A stretch of DNA of 64,000 nt from Anastatus disparis (GCA_017163975.1 JAFFSR010000237.1:434001-498000), one strand, 5' to 3'. Shown: positions 1-13,849, counted from the first letter of the stretch. Numbers and translations: made by a program. Notes: a model not told the origin generated them from the sequence alone.

Positions 1-320
1 CATACGCATTATGCGCGTATGTATATTGCGAGGGAGTCGAGATCCTTTTTTTTATTCTGATTTTTTTTTCTGGTTTTGTAAGATGGCGGAGCGCCACGCG
101 CGCCCACGCGACTTCGCTAACTGAAAAAGGATATACATAGTAATGTATGTATATACGTTATGTACACGTGCCGTAGTAATGGCGTAGGCAGTAACAAGGG
201 GAGAATGAACTCCAAGGCAGCAGCGAATGAAGAAAAATATATATAAAAAAAAGTGTTGACGAGGAAGATGCCGATGTACGTCTAAGAGGTCATAACATTA
301 AAAGGAAAAAAATAATTTAT
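1..320. other. GC-richer island, no gene seen
   Basis: Contains CG-rich words (GGAGCGCCACGCGCGCCCACG near 92) and TATGTA runs. No open frame or RNA structure could be supported. Confidence 0.4.
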
Positions 321-1929
321 GGTGAAGGAATGACGATTTCTTTTGTGTGCAAGGTTGCTTTTTTAATTTTGCTGTTCAAATGCCGTGGTAACAAAGTCGG
401 TGTGCTTGAAGAATTTGTTTTCATACTTTTGTAGAGTTATAGATGCGGCTGATTGTAATTTTATACTTTTTTTGCTTTTTATTTGAATTCATTCAATTAT
501 AAAAAAAATGTTCACGGATTCAACTCAATTATGAATATCAAATAAATCAATTTCATCAATAAAAATAAATGCAGTATTGTTTACGTAATATAAATTGTAT
601 TATATTGCTGATCAATTAACAATTTCTCATCATGAAATTTACTGATGTAAGTGAAATTTCAACTGAAAATAATTTTATCGATCATACCGTAAATTCTAAC
701 GGTTCAATTTCAATATAGAAAATTATTATTCATCCGATGATGAATTAAGTTTTAAGAATTCGTCGAACGATTAATCAAAGCTGTGATCAATAGTAATTTA
801 AGTTGATTTTAAATGGACAAGAAAGTATTAAATTCACCAGAATCAGTATTCAAAGAATTTATTTATAAAAAAATTAATATTTGGATCTTTGCATTTATGT
901 TTTTTTTTGTAAAATATATGAATAAATATTTTGAGACTTGTTAAATTTAAAAATTTTTGTTCAATGGTCAACAATAGCTTTGTGGATCAAGATCTATTTT
1001 TCGAAAGCAAAAATCACTTAACATTGAAATTCTGTTTTCGTTCAGTTAAACAAGATCCGCAAATTCTTATTCAACCTTAAAAAGTATATAAATTTTTATG
1101 ATACTTGAAACAACTTTTGGTAAAAGGAAGTTAATATATGCATAAATATATTCTAAATAAATTTTTTCAAAGTTTTTGTAAACTTTTTTCAAAATGATTC
1201 ATGATTATTTAAACAAAAGAAATCCTTATGGTTTCGATTTTATTAAAAATTGGTAAAAAATTTATACGATCATTAAATTTTGGATAAATCTTGGTTCTGA
1301 AAGTCTACGTGAACCAAAAAAGTTTCGGATTTAAAAATTTAAATGTATATTTTTTTATAAACTTATTTTTAAAATATACTGATTTTAAAATACTATTGAG
1401 TATGCTGATGTTAATTGATATTGTATTTTCATGAGTATAACTTATCTTTTTTTTAATTTCCTTATTCTAACCAAAGAATAAAAAGTGTCTATTAATTTTT
1501 TGTGTGATTTAATTCATAAAGATAAAATTCACGTGCGCACATACACATTAATATAAATGAAATTAATATAGTATTTTCTTCGTATCCCATATGACAATTA
1601 TGCAAGATTTTTTACGATTCTTATCTTTATTTTCATTTATAAAAACCGAATTTGTCTTGCTCACTAAATTAGAAAAAAACATTGAAAAAAATAACTAATT
1701 CTTAAAACTGGTTTTTAAGAATGTATGAAAGATAGCATAAGAATCTATGTTTGTTTCTTATTTTTGGAAATCACAAAACAGTGATTTATAATTACATGGA
1801 TTAAAATAAAAACTATTCAAATGTGTATCAATATAATATTAAGAAGTAAATTATTTCAATATTAATAAAATTCACAAAACTAATAACAAAATAATTATTT
1901 TCTTACCATTAAATTTTTTTATATTATTT
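321..1929. other. AT-rich stretch, nothing recognised
   Basis: A/T homopolymers and TTTAAAAT-type words throughout. No ORF or repeat of the families found in this window. Confidence 0.5.
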
Positions 1930-2960
1930 ACACACTTTTTTGTTTAACCGAAATGAGCGTAGAATAAAAAATAATCATACGCATCCTCATCAAGAGAAGA
2001 AGCAAAGCAACTAAAAATGAAAAAAAGAAAACCTAAAAAACAAAAAAAAAAGAAGAAGAAAAAGAAGTGAAAATGGGGAGCTTGATAGATGGAAGTGCTT
2101 AGCTGACAATAAAACATCCCTAGACTCTTCAACAAAAGCACCGAGGAATAAGAGAAATCCATGAATAACATTCAAGCCGAATATGTTCATGTTACTTATG
2201 ATTTTTTAATTACATGCATTCAACAAAATAACGTACATATCGAAACATTCATACACCCGAAACGCTATAAACATACATACACTCAAGTATAAGGGAGAAC
2301 TAGTGGTTTCGATATCGTCGTTCCATAACATTAACAAATCTCCACATTGCAAAGAATAAAAAAAAAGCTTTTCACAACGCGTGCGGACTATGCATTGATA
2401 TAGTTTTGTCATTGCTGAATTTTAATGGCATATGGATGTGTCGGATGACAAAAAAAAATGGGGAGGGAGAAAGAGATAGAGGGAATAGAAAGAATAAAAA
2501 TATATTTAATGCCTCTTTGGATTCCAGACAGAAAAAAAACTAATGCAAGCCTCCATATGTACGCATATACATATACATATACGCGCATTACGCACCCTGA
2601 GCTTACATTCAACGCTCGTCTATATGTAACGTCAAGAGGGTCAGATACAGGACGAGAATATATTTATACGTGTATTTAAAAAAAAAAGTGTCTCTCGTGT
2701 TCTCCATCGCTTGCATTTAGTTTTATCAAAGACCTAAGCACTAAATTTTAATAATGGATTTATGCGCATATGTTTATGCATGTCCCTCGCACGCGCGCCA
2801 TTATTATTTTTCCCGTGTTAAAAAACGCCCGTACTTTCTTTATACATATATACGTATAAGCTAAAGGAAGGTTTCGTAATATAAAAAAAGAGGGGGAGAG
2901 CGGTGAAAGAGAAAGATATTTTTGTCAGGAGAGAAAGAAAAAACGTTTTTAACAGCTATC
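1930..2960. other. Purine-rich island, no gene seen
   Basis: AAG/GAGA-rich tracts (2041-2070, 2460-2500, 2885-2940), ATATAC runs and scattered CG words. The four short frames here are low-complexity. Confidence 0.4.
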
Positions 2961-4799
2961 GATCAAGGTTTTTAATGCTGGTACATATAACGCTTTGTAT
3001 TATCTTGACGCTGGTTGTATAATTTTAAATTTTAATGCTGAATCAATGGAAAGAAAAAAAAGAAATATTTTACATTATATCGGATTCTTTATTCTATTGT
3101 TTTTTTTTCTACAAATATACGGCGTACAAATCGATTGAATAAAATTTTTTTATTGAAACAAAAATTTGTCATTCGAAAAACTGTAATAATAAGTTAAACT
3201 ATGAGTAACGAATAATTGATAATGTATAGCTTTTTACACTGTTTTATATAATATTAATATGAAACAATGACGAAGCGCGTTAGAAATTCGATCAAGTATA
3301 AAATATAGAAATGTCCAATAAAATAATGTAGATATTATCTAAATTGCTTAGTGGGAAATAGATATAGTTGAAATACGCAGCTGTTTTTCTGTCACTGTCT
3401 TTTAATGTTAGTAAATGCCAAAATTGTCAAGGATAAAATTCTTATAACATGATACTTATCTATGAAGCTAAATAGAGAAAAATTTCCATGGCATAAATAT
3501 ATTTTAATTGTACATTTTAGATACTTGTATGTTCAATATCAATCCGGTTTGATCATTTTATTTCCATTTTTTTTCTTATTTATATAAAATATAGTTTAAA
3601 TATAAGTAGATTGTATACATGCAAGATAAATGTAATAAATATTGAATTGCAAACATTTTTGGAATACTTACGTTTGATTATATTTTATTATTACGTATAC
3701 AATTTTATTCGAACCTATTTTTGGCGTTCCCGTAAGGTAATCGTTTTTCGAATTGATTTAAGGTGATGTAATAGGATATATGATTTATGCATGGTTACCG
3801 ACATTGCAGTTTCTCGAATTTTTAATATCTCTATATTAAGCTTTTTATCAGTTGAAATTGAAGGTTGTAATTTTTAAATTTTTTGAATTGAGAATCGAAA
3901 AATTTGGAACCGCCTTAAAACTAAATATGAAAATCTCTTTTCTCAATTACAAAAGATTGTAAGATTATTTTGAAATTCTATGTCAAATTATATATGATGC
4001 AATCTGAATTTAATCGATGATGATTAATTAATTTTTAAAAAGAATAATTTTAATTTTATTAATTATTGTTGAAATATAATTGATAATGACTCTTCGTTCA
4101 TTATCTCTAAAACAAAAATTCTCTTTGAATAAACTTTTAAAATCGTCTGACAATAAAGTGATATACTTTACTTAAATACATTAAAACTATAGACAAGAAA
4201 GTTTTCATCAGATATATGCTTTTAAAAAAAATTCCTCATATTTTTTTTTAATTTATTTAATTATTTTATAAAATGAATAAAAATCTTTAATTAGATTGTT
4301 TTAAATATTCTTTGACATTTCGAAAAGTGTAAAAGTAAAGAAAAAAAACTTAAAAAATAAAGAAAAATTAATCAATAGAAGATATATAGAATAGTTACTA
4401 TTTAACGTTAAGAAAACTTTGTTCGAGTCTATACAACTACAGATTATTTATATAAAAAGTTTTTAATAAAATTTATAAGTATACGAAATTATTTTTTTTT
4501 TAAGAAAAATCTACCATTTTAAAAATGTTTTATTATTAATTTTAAAAAATATTATTTTGAAAAATATCACACACAATATTATTAAAATAATCAAAGGTGA
4601 ATTTTATTCTACATTTTTTTTTACAAAATTATTTTCTTGTCAATATTTTGTTAAATTGTAATAATTTCTTGTGTGCATAAAATAATATAATATAAATCAA
4701 TTAAAACGAAATCGGAATTGTTTTCTCATTGCAAGATACTTTTAGAATTCGAATTCATTGAATACAATGACACCATATATGACAACTTCAATACTATTT
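2961..4799. other. AT-rich stretch, nothing recognised
   Basis: No coding frame or repeat could be supported. Confidence 0.5.
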
Positions 4800-5580
4800 C
4801 CTTACTCCTGTAAATAATCTTTATTGTAACTTGTCTTCTCGAAAAAAAACCAAAAGTATTAATGCATTAAATCAAATGATACTACTCGTTCCTTTACTTT
4901 TTTTCTATATACTTTTTACCTCATCCCCCTTTTTTCCAACAATTTCATCCGTCGATTCAAGGCTCTTCTTAAGAAGAGAGAATAAGAAAATAACGGTAGA
5001 TCAGTCTGTAGCTGCTTTTATTCTCTAGCTATACACACACATCCACATGTATGTATATATACGAACGTTTTCAACGAACAATTTTCCTTGGGCCACTAGT
5101 CCCTCTCGGCCGGCACAGCCAACAAAAGCTGTTTTCTGGCTCTGACAAGCATTCAGCTAGCATTTCATATCTTATATATATATATATATAAATAGTAAGT
5201 ATTTCGCCAAGCATCCATCGTATGCTTGTGAAAAGTTAAGAAAGATTTTTGCGCGCGACCTTTACTTGTGATTTTTCTACAATGGTACGGGAATTCACTC
5301 TTATTTCGTTTTCTCTCTTTCTCTCTCTTTCTTTTTTCCTCTCTCCCCGAGGACGAAACGGCTTTTCTTTTTTTTTTCTTTTTTTTGCGAACCTTTGACG
5401 TTAACGAAAAAAAAGTAAGGAGGAAAATGGGTAGAAAGACGGAGGAAGAAGAAGAAGAAGCTTTCTTTCTGACTATGGCAGAAACGAAGGCTATATATAT
5501 ATATATATATATATACTATATATACCCCCCCCCTATATATATATCTATACTATATATGTCTTTAGCTAAGAACAAAAAAT
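4800..5580. other. Island with TA microsatellites and a C9 run
   Basis: TA repeats lie at about 5172-5190 and 5491-5546, the latter broken by a run of nine C (5525-5533). CT-rich and AAG-rich tracts produce a 104-codon frame (5268-5582) that is low-complexity and not credible as a gene. A more complex patch at about 5090-5160 (CTCTCGGCCGGCACAGCC) has no recognised identity. Confidence 0.45.
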
Positions 5581-6483
5581 GATTTTTAAATTAAGAGGTT
5601 GAGCATTTTCGTAATGAAATTGCCGAAATTAAGTTTTAAAATGATAGCAGATCTAACGAGCAATTCAGCACCCGCATAACCTGGATCTTTTCTCCTACTA
5701 AAGAGCCTGTAAAATCGAACGGTCAATTATTTCGAGGCAGCTGACTTTGGCAAGGAGGGATTCTACTTGATTTTCGTATTATGGGAAATGATTTTAGTTT
5801 GGGATACTACGGGATGAAAGATGCATTAACTTTATAAGTTATTTTTTTTTCTCTCCTTTTTAACATTAGTAATCTTATTTCAGAATATTTAATTTCTGTA
5901 AATTATTGTATCAAAAGTCGTATTTGGATTGTATATAAGACTAATAAGTCAAAATTTTTAAATCCGATATTTATCACTTTTTAAATATAAAATGAAGATT
6001 TTAACAATATAATAATGCTATTGCTAGCATTCTTATGTTTCTCGATTATCAATTAGGATCTTTTAAATTACAGTAAAACAGAAAACATACAAGAAAAAAA
6101 AACAAGACAAAAACGCTAAGTTTTATAAAAAAAATTATTTTCACTCTGATTCTTTTTAAAATAATAGTAGTATGAAATTTAATTACATATATATTTTAAA
6201 TGTTTATTGATTAATCGCTCTTATTAAGATAGTAAAAATAGAAATTAAATATGAATTCATCGTAATAAAAATTAAGAAATTGAAATCGAAATACCTTTTT
6301 TAGAACTCTAAATTATACGTATATCGAATATAAATGAGTATATTAATAAATTTAACAAGCAAACTCTTTGACAATTAATTCTTATTTAAATTTAACGAAT
6401 TTAATCTTATATAATAAAACTGGCAGTGCATACGTAATTAGAGATTTGCGTACGCTTAATATATGAATAAATAAGTATAAAAA
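5581..6483. other. AT-rich stretch, nothing recognised
   Basis: A moderately complex 150 bp at about 5620-5790, then A/T-rich filler up to the SINE. Confidence 0.45.
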
Positions 6484-6680
6484 GAGGTCATCAGTGGCTC
6501 AGTTGGGAGAGTGATGGATTCGTAATCTCGAAGTCCCGAGTTCGAATCCCACTCTCAGCTAATTTTTAGAAGCACCACTGTAGGATACATGCGCTCTGTT
6601 CACAAACGTGCTACAAACCTCCGTCGTTAATTATAGTTTTGCAATGATAGCATAAATACAACGACGTATAAAATTTATAG
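6484..6680 (+). mobile_element. tRNA-derived SINE, copy 1
   Basis: The head contains an A box (TGGCTCAGTTGGGAGAG) and a B box (GAGTTCGAATCCC). Between them TTCGTAA forms a 7-base anticodon loop with CGT, indicating tRNA-Thr ancestry. The body carries GCACCACTGTA, a GTTCACAAACGTGCT block, ACCTCCGTCGTTAATTA and GCAATGATAGCATAAATACAA, ending CGACGTATAAAATTT. The 5' and 3' acceptor halves do not pair, so this is a SINE and not a tRNA gene. Confidence 0.85.
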
Positions 6681-7259
6681 AAAATTATAAAAAAATAATG
6701 GAAATTAATAGTGTAAGATGTGTTCATGTATAAAATGAATTTATCATTTTTTTATTCAACTCTTTAATGTCAACATTTAAAATTAATTGATTTACAGTTG
6801 TAAAAAAATTAATGTATACAAATTATATACCAGTTTAAATTTCACGATCGTATATTTTAATTAATATAAAAATACAAATTGTAGAATCGAAAAATTTAAA
6901 TTAATCATATTGGATTGACTTTCTCTTATATTAAATTATGATGGTTTATCGTATTTCAATAAAGATAATCTTCAAATACTATATAATGTCACAAAATATT
7001 CTATTTAAAATCTTATGAATTTTCATTAATAACTACCTTTTTGTTGCTGAACTTTAAAAATATTCTTTAATAATTTAATTTCTCCTTCTTTTTTCAAAAT
7101 CTTTTAATCTTTTATTTAATTGTTCAAAATCTTTCGATTGTGACATAATATGATATTATTTGATTTTCTCCCCATTCGCATTCAAAGGTCACCAACGAAT
7201 TTAATATTATTATCTAATAGTCTCTAACGTGATTTTAACGTGATTTCAAGCTCAGCATC
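6681..7259. other. AT-rich stretch, nothing recognised
   Basis: No feature found between the SINE and the next island. Confidence 0.5.
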
Positions 7260-8110
7260 TATAACAATGTAAAAAAAAAAAAAAAAAAGGAGAAAGCAAT
7301 TAAGAAAGTTTAAAGGTCTTCGAATTAGTTGCCTCGTAAACTTTATTCGCCGCAGGCGAGCTGGAGAGAATTGAAGCATTTTTTGGAGAACCTAAAATTA
7401 AAAAATAAAAAGAGAGAAAAAGTCCATCAGCGTGCGCAATTCTTCCCCCTTATTCGCTGTAACCACTAAATAAAGAGCAAGAGAAAGGCAGAAAAAAAAG
7501 ACAAGCAAAATGCGAATTGTACCAAAAGAGGAAAGAAGAGAATAAGAGAGAAAGAAAGAAAGAGTAAGAGAGAGAAAGATAAAGGTAGTACCAGTAATGG
7601 CTTTACTGTTTGCAGCCAACAGAGCATACACGGCCATTTTCTAGCAACGAGTTAGCTCGTTAAACGTTAAAACGTAATTACGTCACTCTCTCTCTCTCTT
7701 TATGTACATTGGGGACCAGAAAACCGTTCTCCTGCTTTTATTTTGCCACGTGCTTCCCTTCATTTAATATACTCTTGCGCAAGCGAACGAGCCGCATGTA
7801 TACACGTACACGTAGAAAGGGCGGGTACACAAGCAGCTTTGTGAAAGCCGATTGTCTGGCGTGTTTTGTGTGAATCACTTTCATTGGATATTCTGGAATA
7901 AAAAAAATAATAAAATAAAGTAAAAAAAAAAGAAATGAAGGAGAGAAAGAATGAAAATAAGGACGGTGAAATATGGCGCTTAAATTGGGGACCTCGAGGC
8001 AGCGTGTGTACGATTTTTTTATTATGAATATAAGTATAGCTTGACAATGTAATTTGGATATGGAGTCGCTATCGTTAATTTTCATCGCCATAAGTACGAT
8101 CATGCGATAA
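7260..8110. other. Island with GAGA/AAG tracts, no gene supported
   Basis: A run of 18 A at about 7270, GAGAGAAAGAAAGA tracts near 7545-7580 and CTCTCTCTCTCT near 7687. - strand frames of 121, 95 and 79 codons overlap here in different phases. The one at 7637 starts MAVYALLAANSKAITG in good context but becomes Ser/Leu/Phe low-complexity. GAGA-type sites could bind GAGA-factor-like proteins; that is inference. Confidence 0.35.
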
Positions 8111-9312
8111 ATGAGTTGACGAAATTCGTTGATGGTGGAAACGTAGAAGAAACAGATTATTTTTCAAGATAATATAACACAAATGTTATATCGAAGAAAA
8201 TTAGATGTTTGTAATAGTTAATGACTAAAATTGTATATTTACTGCTGGTAACGTTTACTTATTCTATTTATTTGTTTCCGTAATTTTGAAATCAATAATT
8301 TGCGTAATATTTAAATTTTTTTCAATACAATAAAATCATACAAATAAGCTTTATATGTTTTTAAAATTTTTAACGATAAAAAAAATTTATAAACTGATTT
8401 TTTGATTTTAAAAAATTTTCTGCATTATAAAGGAAAATATCTAATCAAATTTGTATGTTTGCATTTTATTCTTTTGAATTATTTTTTAAAAATCATTTTT
8501 CAAAATATTAGTGTGAATGTACACTTCTCAGAATATTTAGAATCTAAGGCGCAAGCCTTAAATAATTGATATTAATTTTATAAAATATGAAAAAAAATAT
8601 TCATCCCATTCATCCGATTTATAAATTGATATTTATAAATTTATAAATTCAATTTCAATAGGGATGTTTTAATTATGATATGGTTAATATCAATATAATT
8701 GTTATAAAGGCTTTTTTATTAAAAAAATTTTTTTTCATAAATTTTGAAATAAATATTGTGAAATGATGTTAAAGTAACTTAGAACGTAATAAAAAAGAAA
8801 AAAATTTTTTGTCAATCACCATTGTAAATAATATTCACTTTATTATGATAATTAATATTATTAAAAAAACCATATCATTACTTGAGAAATTTTCTATTTT
8901 ATTAAAGAATTATACTTTTTACTAAATAACATTTTTATTTGACTTCATTATGGTGAATTTTTCCATTATTATTTACTAAAATTGCGTGTGAAAGACTTCC
9001 AATTCTTTGGTATTGACTTTTTTTTATGTTAATATTAATTAATATGAAAATCTTTTCACAGTGCATGATACATTGAAGCTGCTATTTAAACGTTTAGAAA
9101 CCTTATGAACTAAATAAATATAGAAATCATAAGAAAGAAAATTATAGGTTGATGCTTCACATTTATGATTTTTGGTCTAAATAAAGTAATAAATTTCATA
9201 AATAAAAATGTTGAATTTTTTAAAATTATTTTAAATATTCAATATATTAATAAGAGTTAAAGTAAGGTATGATCTTTAGGAGTAAAAATTCTTTGGAAAT
9301 ATATCTTCTAAT
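8111..9312. other. AT-rich stretch, nothing recognised
   Basis: No ORF or repeat supported. Confidence 0.5.
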
Positions 9313-9500
9313 TTATAAAATAATAGTACCTTATGCACCAAGTGCGAAAGTACATTGCGCACGCGGTGCATATACTATTTTATAACACTCGGGCTGTAAA
9401 ATGGTCATTTTATCATGCATGCAGTGCGAGAAATTTCATTTTGTGCCCGCAAAGCAGTGCATAAAATGACCATTTTTCGCCCGGAGTGTTATAAAATAAT
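9313..9500. repeat. Compound double hairpin, possible MITE
   Basis: Two adjacent inverted repeats. The first is 9313-9339 with 9365-9385 (TTATAAAATA...TATGCACC). The second is 9380-9428 with 9454-9494 (TTATAACACTC, AAAATGGTCATTTTAT, GCAGTGC). The whole is bracketed by direct copies of TTATAAAATAAT (9313-9324 and 9489-9500). It is GC-richer than its surroundings and has no ORF. Confidence 0.75.
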
Positions 9501-9779
9501 TAATATTTGATGAACACTCGTTTTAGTAACATTAATTAATATCAATTCATGAAAATTAATATTTTATATATCAAATTCAATGGATTTATACTTTTCTAAA
9601 TATTATTCATACGCACAAGTATTATTTTACTTCATAATTGATCACAGACAAAGCTAAAACTTCATTTTGTGATGCAATATATAAAGTAAGAATCTAAGTT
9701 TATTTAAAAGAAATCAAATTCAACTACCATATCAATAAATATAAAATATAACTCTCATTTAGCTAACAATTCGTAGTCG

Positions 9780-10570
9780 TTAACTATTTTCATCGTGATG
9801 AGAAAAAAAAATCATAGAAAATAAGAACGAGAAAGAGGGATGCCGGTGGGCTTGTCGCCAATATCAGTAAAAATTGTGGTATTTTATCTCATGCGATTAT
9901 CTCGTGCCTCTCGTTGGTTTACTGCTCTCTCTACCTTTAGCGATGCCATTATCGAATTTATTATCAATTTTCGTGGAACGGCAATTTCCCGAGGCATTCT
10001 CCAAGCTCAGTTGCTCGATAGTAGCAAGGGATAAAAAAAAGAAGAAGAAAAAAAAAGGAAAGAAGAGTATACGCATCAGACGAAAAGACTCCATTTCTCC
10101 CTATATCCCCTTATAGTCTGCCGGAAGTCTTGGGCGAATGGCTGTTCAGCCATTTCCGTCAGCCGGTAGTAGAAGAAATCAAATGAACAGAAAAAGGGAC
10201 GATGTGATGTGCAATAGGTGAAAAACTTTTTGAGAGGGTAAAAGCAACCGTTTCTCTCTCTCTCTCTTTCTCTCTCTGCTGATGCTTCGTTTTCTATATA
10301 TCTATCGAGCTCGAGGGTATTTTTTTTTGAAAAAGATGATATGCTAGATAGTTTAAGGGATGGTAGGCTCTTCTCTACACCCTCTTAGAGAAAGTTGCTT
10401 GTAAATTTCTATCCTTATACTTCTTATTCATGTGAATATGCATGAGTATTGAATACATATAACCCTCGGTATTCGATTTTATCGGGAAGAAAATTGCGCG
10501 ATGGGCTAGATTTTTAATGATGTTTTGAGTTACGTGGAGGGTAGATAAGAAATTTTTGAACATTTTCTAA
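9780..10570. other. GC-richer island, no gene supported
   Basis: Overlapping short frames of 64-80 codons at 9840-10116 on both strands, an AAG tract near 10036-10063 and a CT microsatellite at about 10253-10277. A small hairpin AATGGCTGTTCAGCCATT lies at 10138-10155 within a GCCGG-bracketed stretch. It may be regulatory DNA. Confidence 0.35.
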
Positions 10571-12458
10571 TTTTATGTATTGGAAAATTAGAGAAAAGTA
10601 ATTATTAACTATTTATGTATCATATAAAATATAAAAAGTAGAAATATTTCAATAGTACGCAATTTAGTAAACAGCGTTCCCTTACAAGAAACCACACGTT
10701 TATCTATTTTAATAATAGATTAAAATACTTAAAAAAATTTTTGAGGGTATTTCATTTTTCTTAATTTTTAATTTAATGCATTATAGAATTAACCTTTAAA
10801 ATTACGCCTAAAAACCTAATTCACCCGCGCACTCACCTTCATCGGATCGACTACTTTACTACGGACGTTGTATGATCTGAATTCTTATATTTTGGTTTAT
10901 TAATATAAAATTTCTTATTTTTAAACAGTTCTAAATTTAAATTAAATAAATAAGAATAATCCGTATTAATATTAATTTAAAAAATAAAGATCGTAGATAA
11001 TTTTTCTTGTATAAAAATAATTTTTATCAAAGAATATCTTTCTTATTTTTAATTTTTTTCATCAATAACTTTTTTACAAATAACATATATGAAAAATTTT
11101 TTTAATAATTTTTTGATATTAATTGTTATGATTTTATATAATTAATATAATAATGCATTCGTTCAATAAAATTATTTTTTCTATAAAATTTTAATTGACT
11201 CTTATTAAATAATAAAATATTACCATCATTACTTAGGCAATAAAGAAAACTAATAAAATTTAAAATATTGTTTTGTTCTAATACATTTAATATTAAATTT
11301 ATTTTAGAAAATTTTGTTAAAAATTATTTTTTTACTTACTATACCGAAATTATCTCTTTCTAATGTAAAATAAAAAGAATCCGTAAATATATTATTACAT
11401 ATTTTTTTATTTACAATTGTTTACAAAATAAAATTTAACCTACTACAGGGATTAACACACATTGCGTGTAGTTTGTAAAGAATATTCTTCTATTGATTAC
11501 TGCTAATATTAAATTGAAAACCCGCTAATATAGTTTCTAAACAAATTTTAATTAACTTCTGGTTAACTTTTGTCAATTCAATACGTATTTTACATTTATA
11601 TCTTTAGTTTATCCAAACAAATTTTCAATCAGAAAAAGAAAAGTATTTGATTTATGAAAGCTCAATTATTACTATATTACTTTTTTTTTTTTTTTTTTTC
11701 ATCATTATCTACGGAGCAAGCTCCATCATTTGCATATTTATACCAATTTTTTAGCGTAACTTAGTGACATATTATTTAACGTAATTAAATATAAAATTTT
11801 AAATATAAAATTTCTATAAATTTTTTCATAGAAACGAAATATGAACATGTGCATTTTTCATGAATAGAAATCGATTTGTTAACCCTTGACTGAAACTTAA
11901 TCGCTCGTAACTGGTTCCATTGCCAATTGATGGCTAGTTCGATTTTAAGCTCCAACAAATTTCAATACTCGAACGAATTCCAACATATTACAAGAAATAG
12001 CAATAAAACAATAAATAAAATAGTTAAATTTCGTTTATTTCAAATTATGATCTACCTACATTTTTAAAGTGCGATTAATTATTTTGTTTATAAAGATATA
12101 TTTTTCAAGGTCAAGTATTGGAGTGCCATTGATCGAGCTTTGGTTTAATAGTAATTTTAATGATTGATTTTTGATATTTAAAATTGATCTTTTCATAAAC
12201 TTCTTTACACTTAATCAGCTCATAATCTCATTAAAAAAAATTAATTTTAAATTTTGAGGTTATTTATTATTCTTGTTGATAGATATAAAATAAACTTGTG
12301 TTTATGTGTGTGCTTAAATTAGGTTTGGATGAGCATTTGAACATGAAAATGTAAACTCTCAAAATTTAATGCTTGAAATTTTGGTTTTTTATTAATCTGA
12401 CTATTTATCTTTCAATTGATTTTACACTCACTCTATTGTGTGTCAATCTACATACCGA
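10571..12458. other. AT-rich stretch, nothing recognised
   Basis: Includes a run of about 19 T at 11681-11699. No gene or repeat family recognised. Confidence 0.5.
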
Positions 12459-12966
12459 CAGGTGGGAGGAAGAAGGTTACGATTCGAAATTGGCCACAAA
12501 ACAGTAACGATTCGGATAAAGCCACAAAAAGGTTCAGATTCGAAATTGTCCACAAAAAAGTTACGATTCGGATAAAGCCACAAAAAGGTTCAGATTCGGG
12601 TTTAGCCACAAAAAGGTTACGATTCGGCTGCTTATTTTTTCCTTCGATGTTTTGGATGAGAACCGCTGTTGAAAGCATAAGAGTTTGTCTCCTATATCTT
12701 AAGTACTCATAAATATTATAATTATGTTTTCATTTTTTTCATGAAGAGGCAATTTTATAAACCTATAGTTTTCAATTTAGTGAGTATAAATCATATATTG
12801 AAATATATTATTACTTTATATAATCTTATTAAATAAAAATTAATTGATTTATTTCATAAATTAAAAATCTCTTTACTTTAACGTTATCAATTTAAGAATA
12901 AAAATTCACAAATTTTATAATTTAATAAAAATTCGCAAACATTAGTTAAATTGACGTGAAATTGTT

Positions 12967-13009
<43 letters not shown>

Positions 13010-13849
13010 ATTGGAAGGCTTTATATAGTGAAAATATTCATCAACAAATACAATTTAAATTATGAGTCTCTAAGTAAAAAATCAATCATTAAATTTGACA
13101 ATAAAAACATATTAACTAGATGTTACGATTGATTATTAGCTATCGATGCTGATAAAGCGAAAGATTCACGTATCCTCATGGAAAAAGATTTAATTCCTGC
13201 CAAATAATAAATTCTATAAAAATTTATTACGTTGAAATATATATATGATTATTAATTTAATAAATATATTTATATTTATATAAAAAATACTGTTAAGAAT
13301 CGTTCATTTTGTTGGCATTGCCTTACAGTGTCAATCAATTTTAAATTAATTTTTAATAATTTTGTCACTTTTTAATAAGTATGTTTAAATCATTTTTATA
13401 ATATTTTCATGAAATATTTTAAAAGTAATTTTTGTTTTCTTTAACAATTATTTTTAAATTAATTCAGTAAATAATTTAAAACAATTATTACAGTATTCTT
13501 TTAAATTCATCAAAAAAGCGAAGATAACATTATTATAGAAGGAATTTTACAATTGATTACTTTTTTATGGAAAATATGAAAAAATAATTCTAATATTTAT
13601 GAGTGCTTAGATATCGGAGATAAATTCTTATGTTTTCAACAGCGGTTCTCATCCAAAACATCGGAGGAAAAAATAAGCAGCCGAATCGTAACCTTTTTGT
13701 GGCTGAACCCGAATCTGAACCTTTTTGTGGCTTTATCCGAATCGTAACTTTTTTGTGGCCAATTTCGAATCTAAACCTTTTTGTGGCTTTATCCGAATCG
13801 TTACTTTTTTGTGGCCAATTTCGAATCGTAACCTTCTTCCTCCCACCTG
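12459..13849. mobile_element. Foldback-type element with 28-bp units in its inverted arms
   Basis: The left arm (12459-12745) and right arm (13563-13849) are imperfect inverted repeats of about 290 bp. Both outer ends read CAGGTGGGAGGAAGAAGGTTAC inward. From 22 bp inside each end run exactly five 28-bp units (12481-12620 and 13688-13827) of the type GATTCGGATAAAGCC plus ACAAAAAGGTTCA, alternating with a GATTCGAAATTGG variant. Next come a GATTCGGCTGC boundary and a unique part (GGATGAGAACCGCTGTTGAAA). The 0.8 kb centre is AT-rich with a TA/TG microsatellite and no transposase. No convincing target duplication was seen. The layout resembles Foldback/Galileo-type DNA elements, presumably mobilised by an enzyme encoded elsewhere. 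Confidence 0.85.
12967..13010. repeat. Compound TA/TG microsatellite
   Basis: About nine TA units run directly into about twelve TG units, inside the central part of the foldback element. Confidence 0.95.

Noticed and set aside
6486..6560. Functional tRNA-Thr gene
   Set aside because: Acceptor and anticodon stems do not pair, and the same sequence is followed by a conserved SINE body in other copies.
7398..8103. Overlapping - strand ORFs of 79, 95 and 121 codons
   Set aside because: Different frames over the same GAGA-rich DNA, dominated by Ser/Leu/Phe; not consistent with one coding frame.
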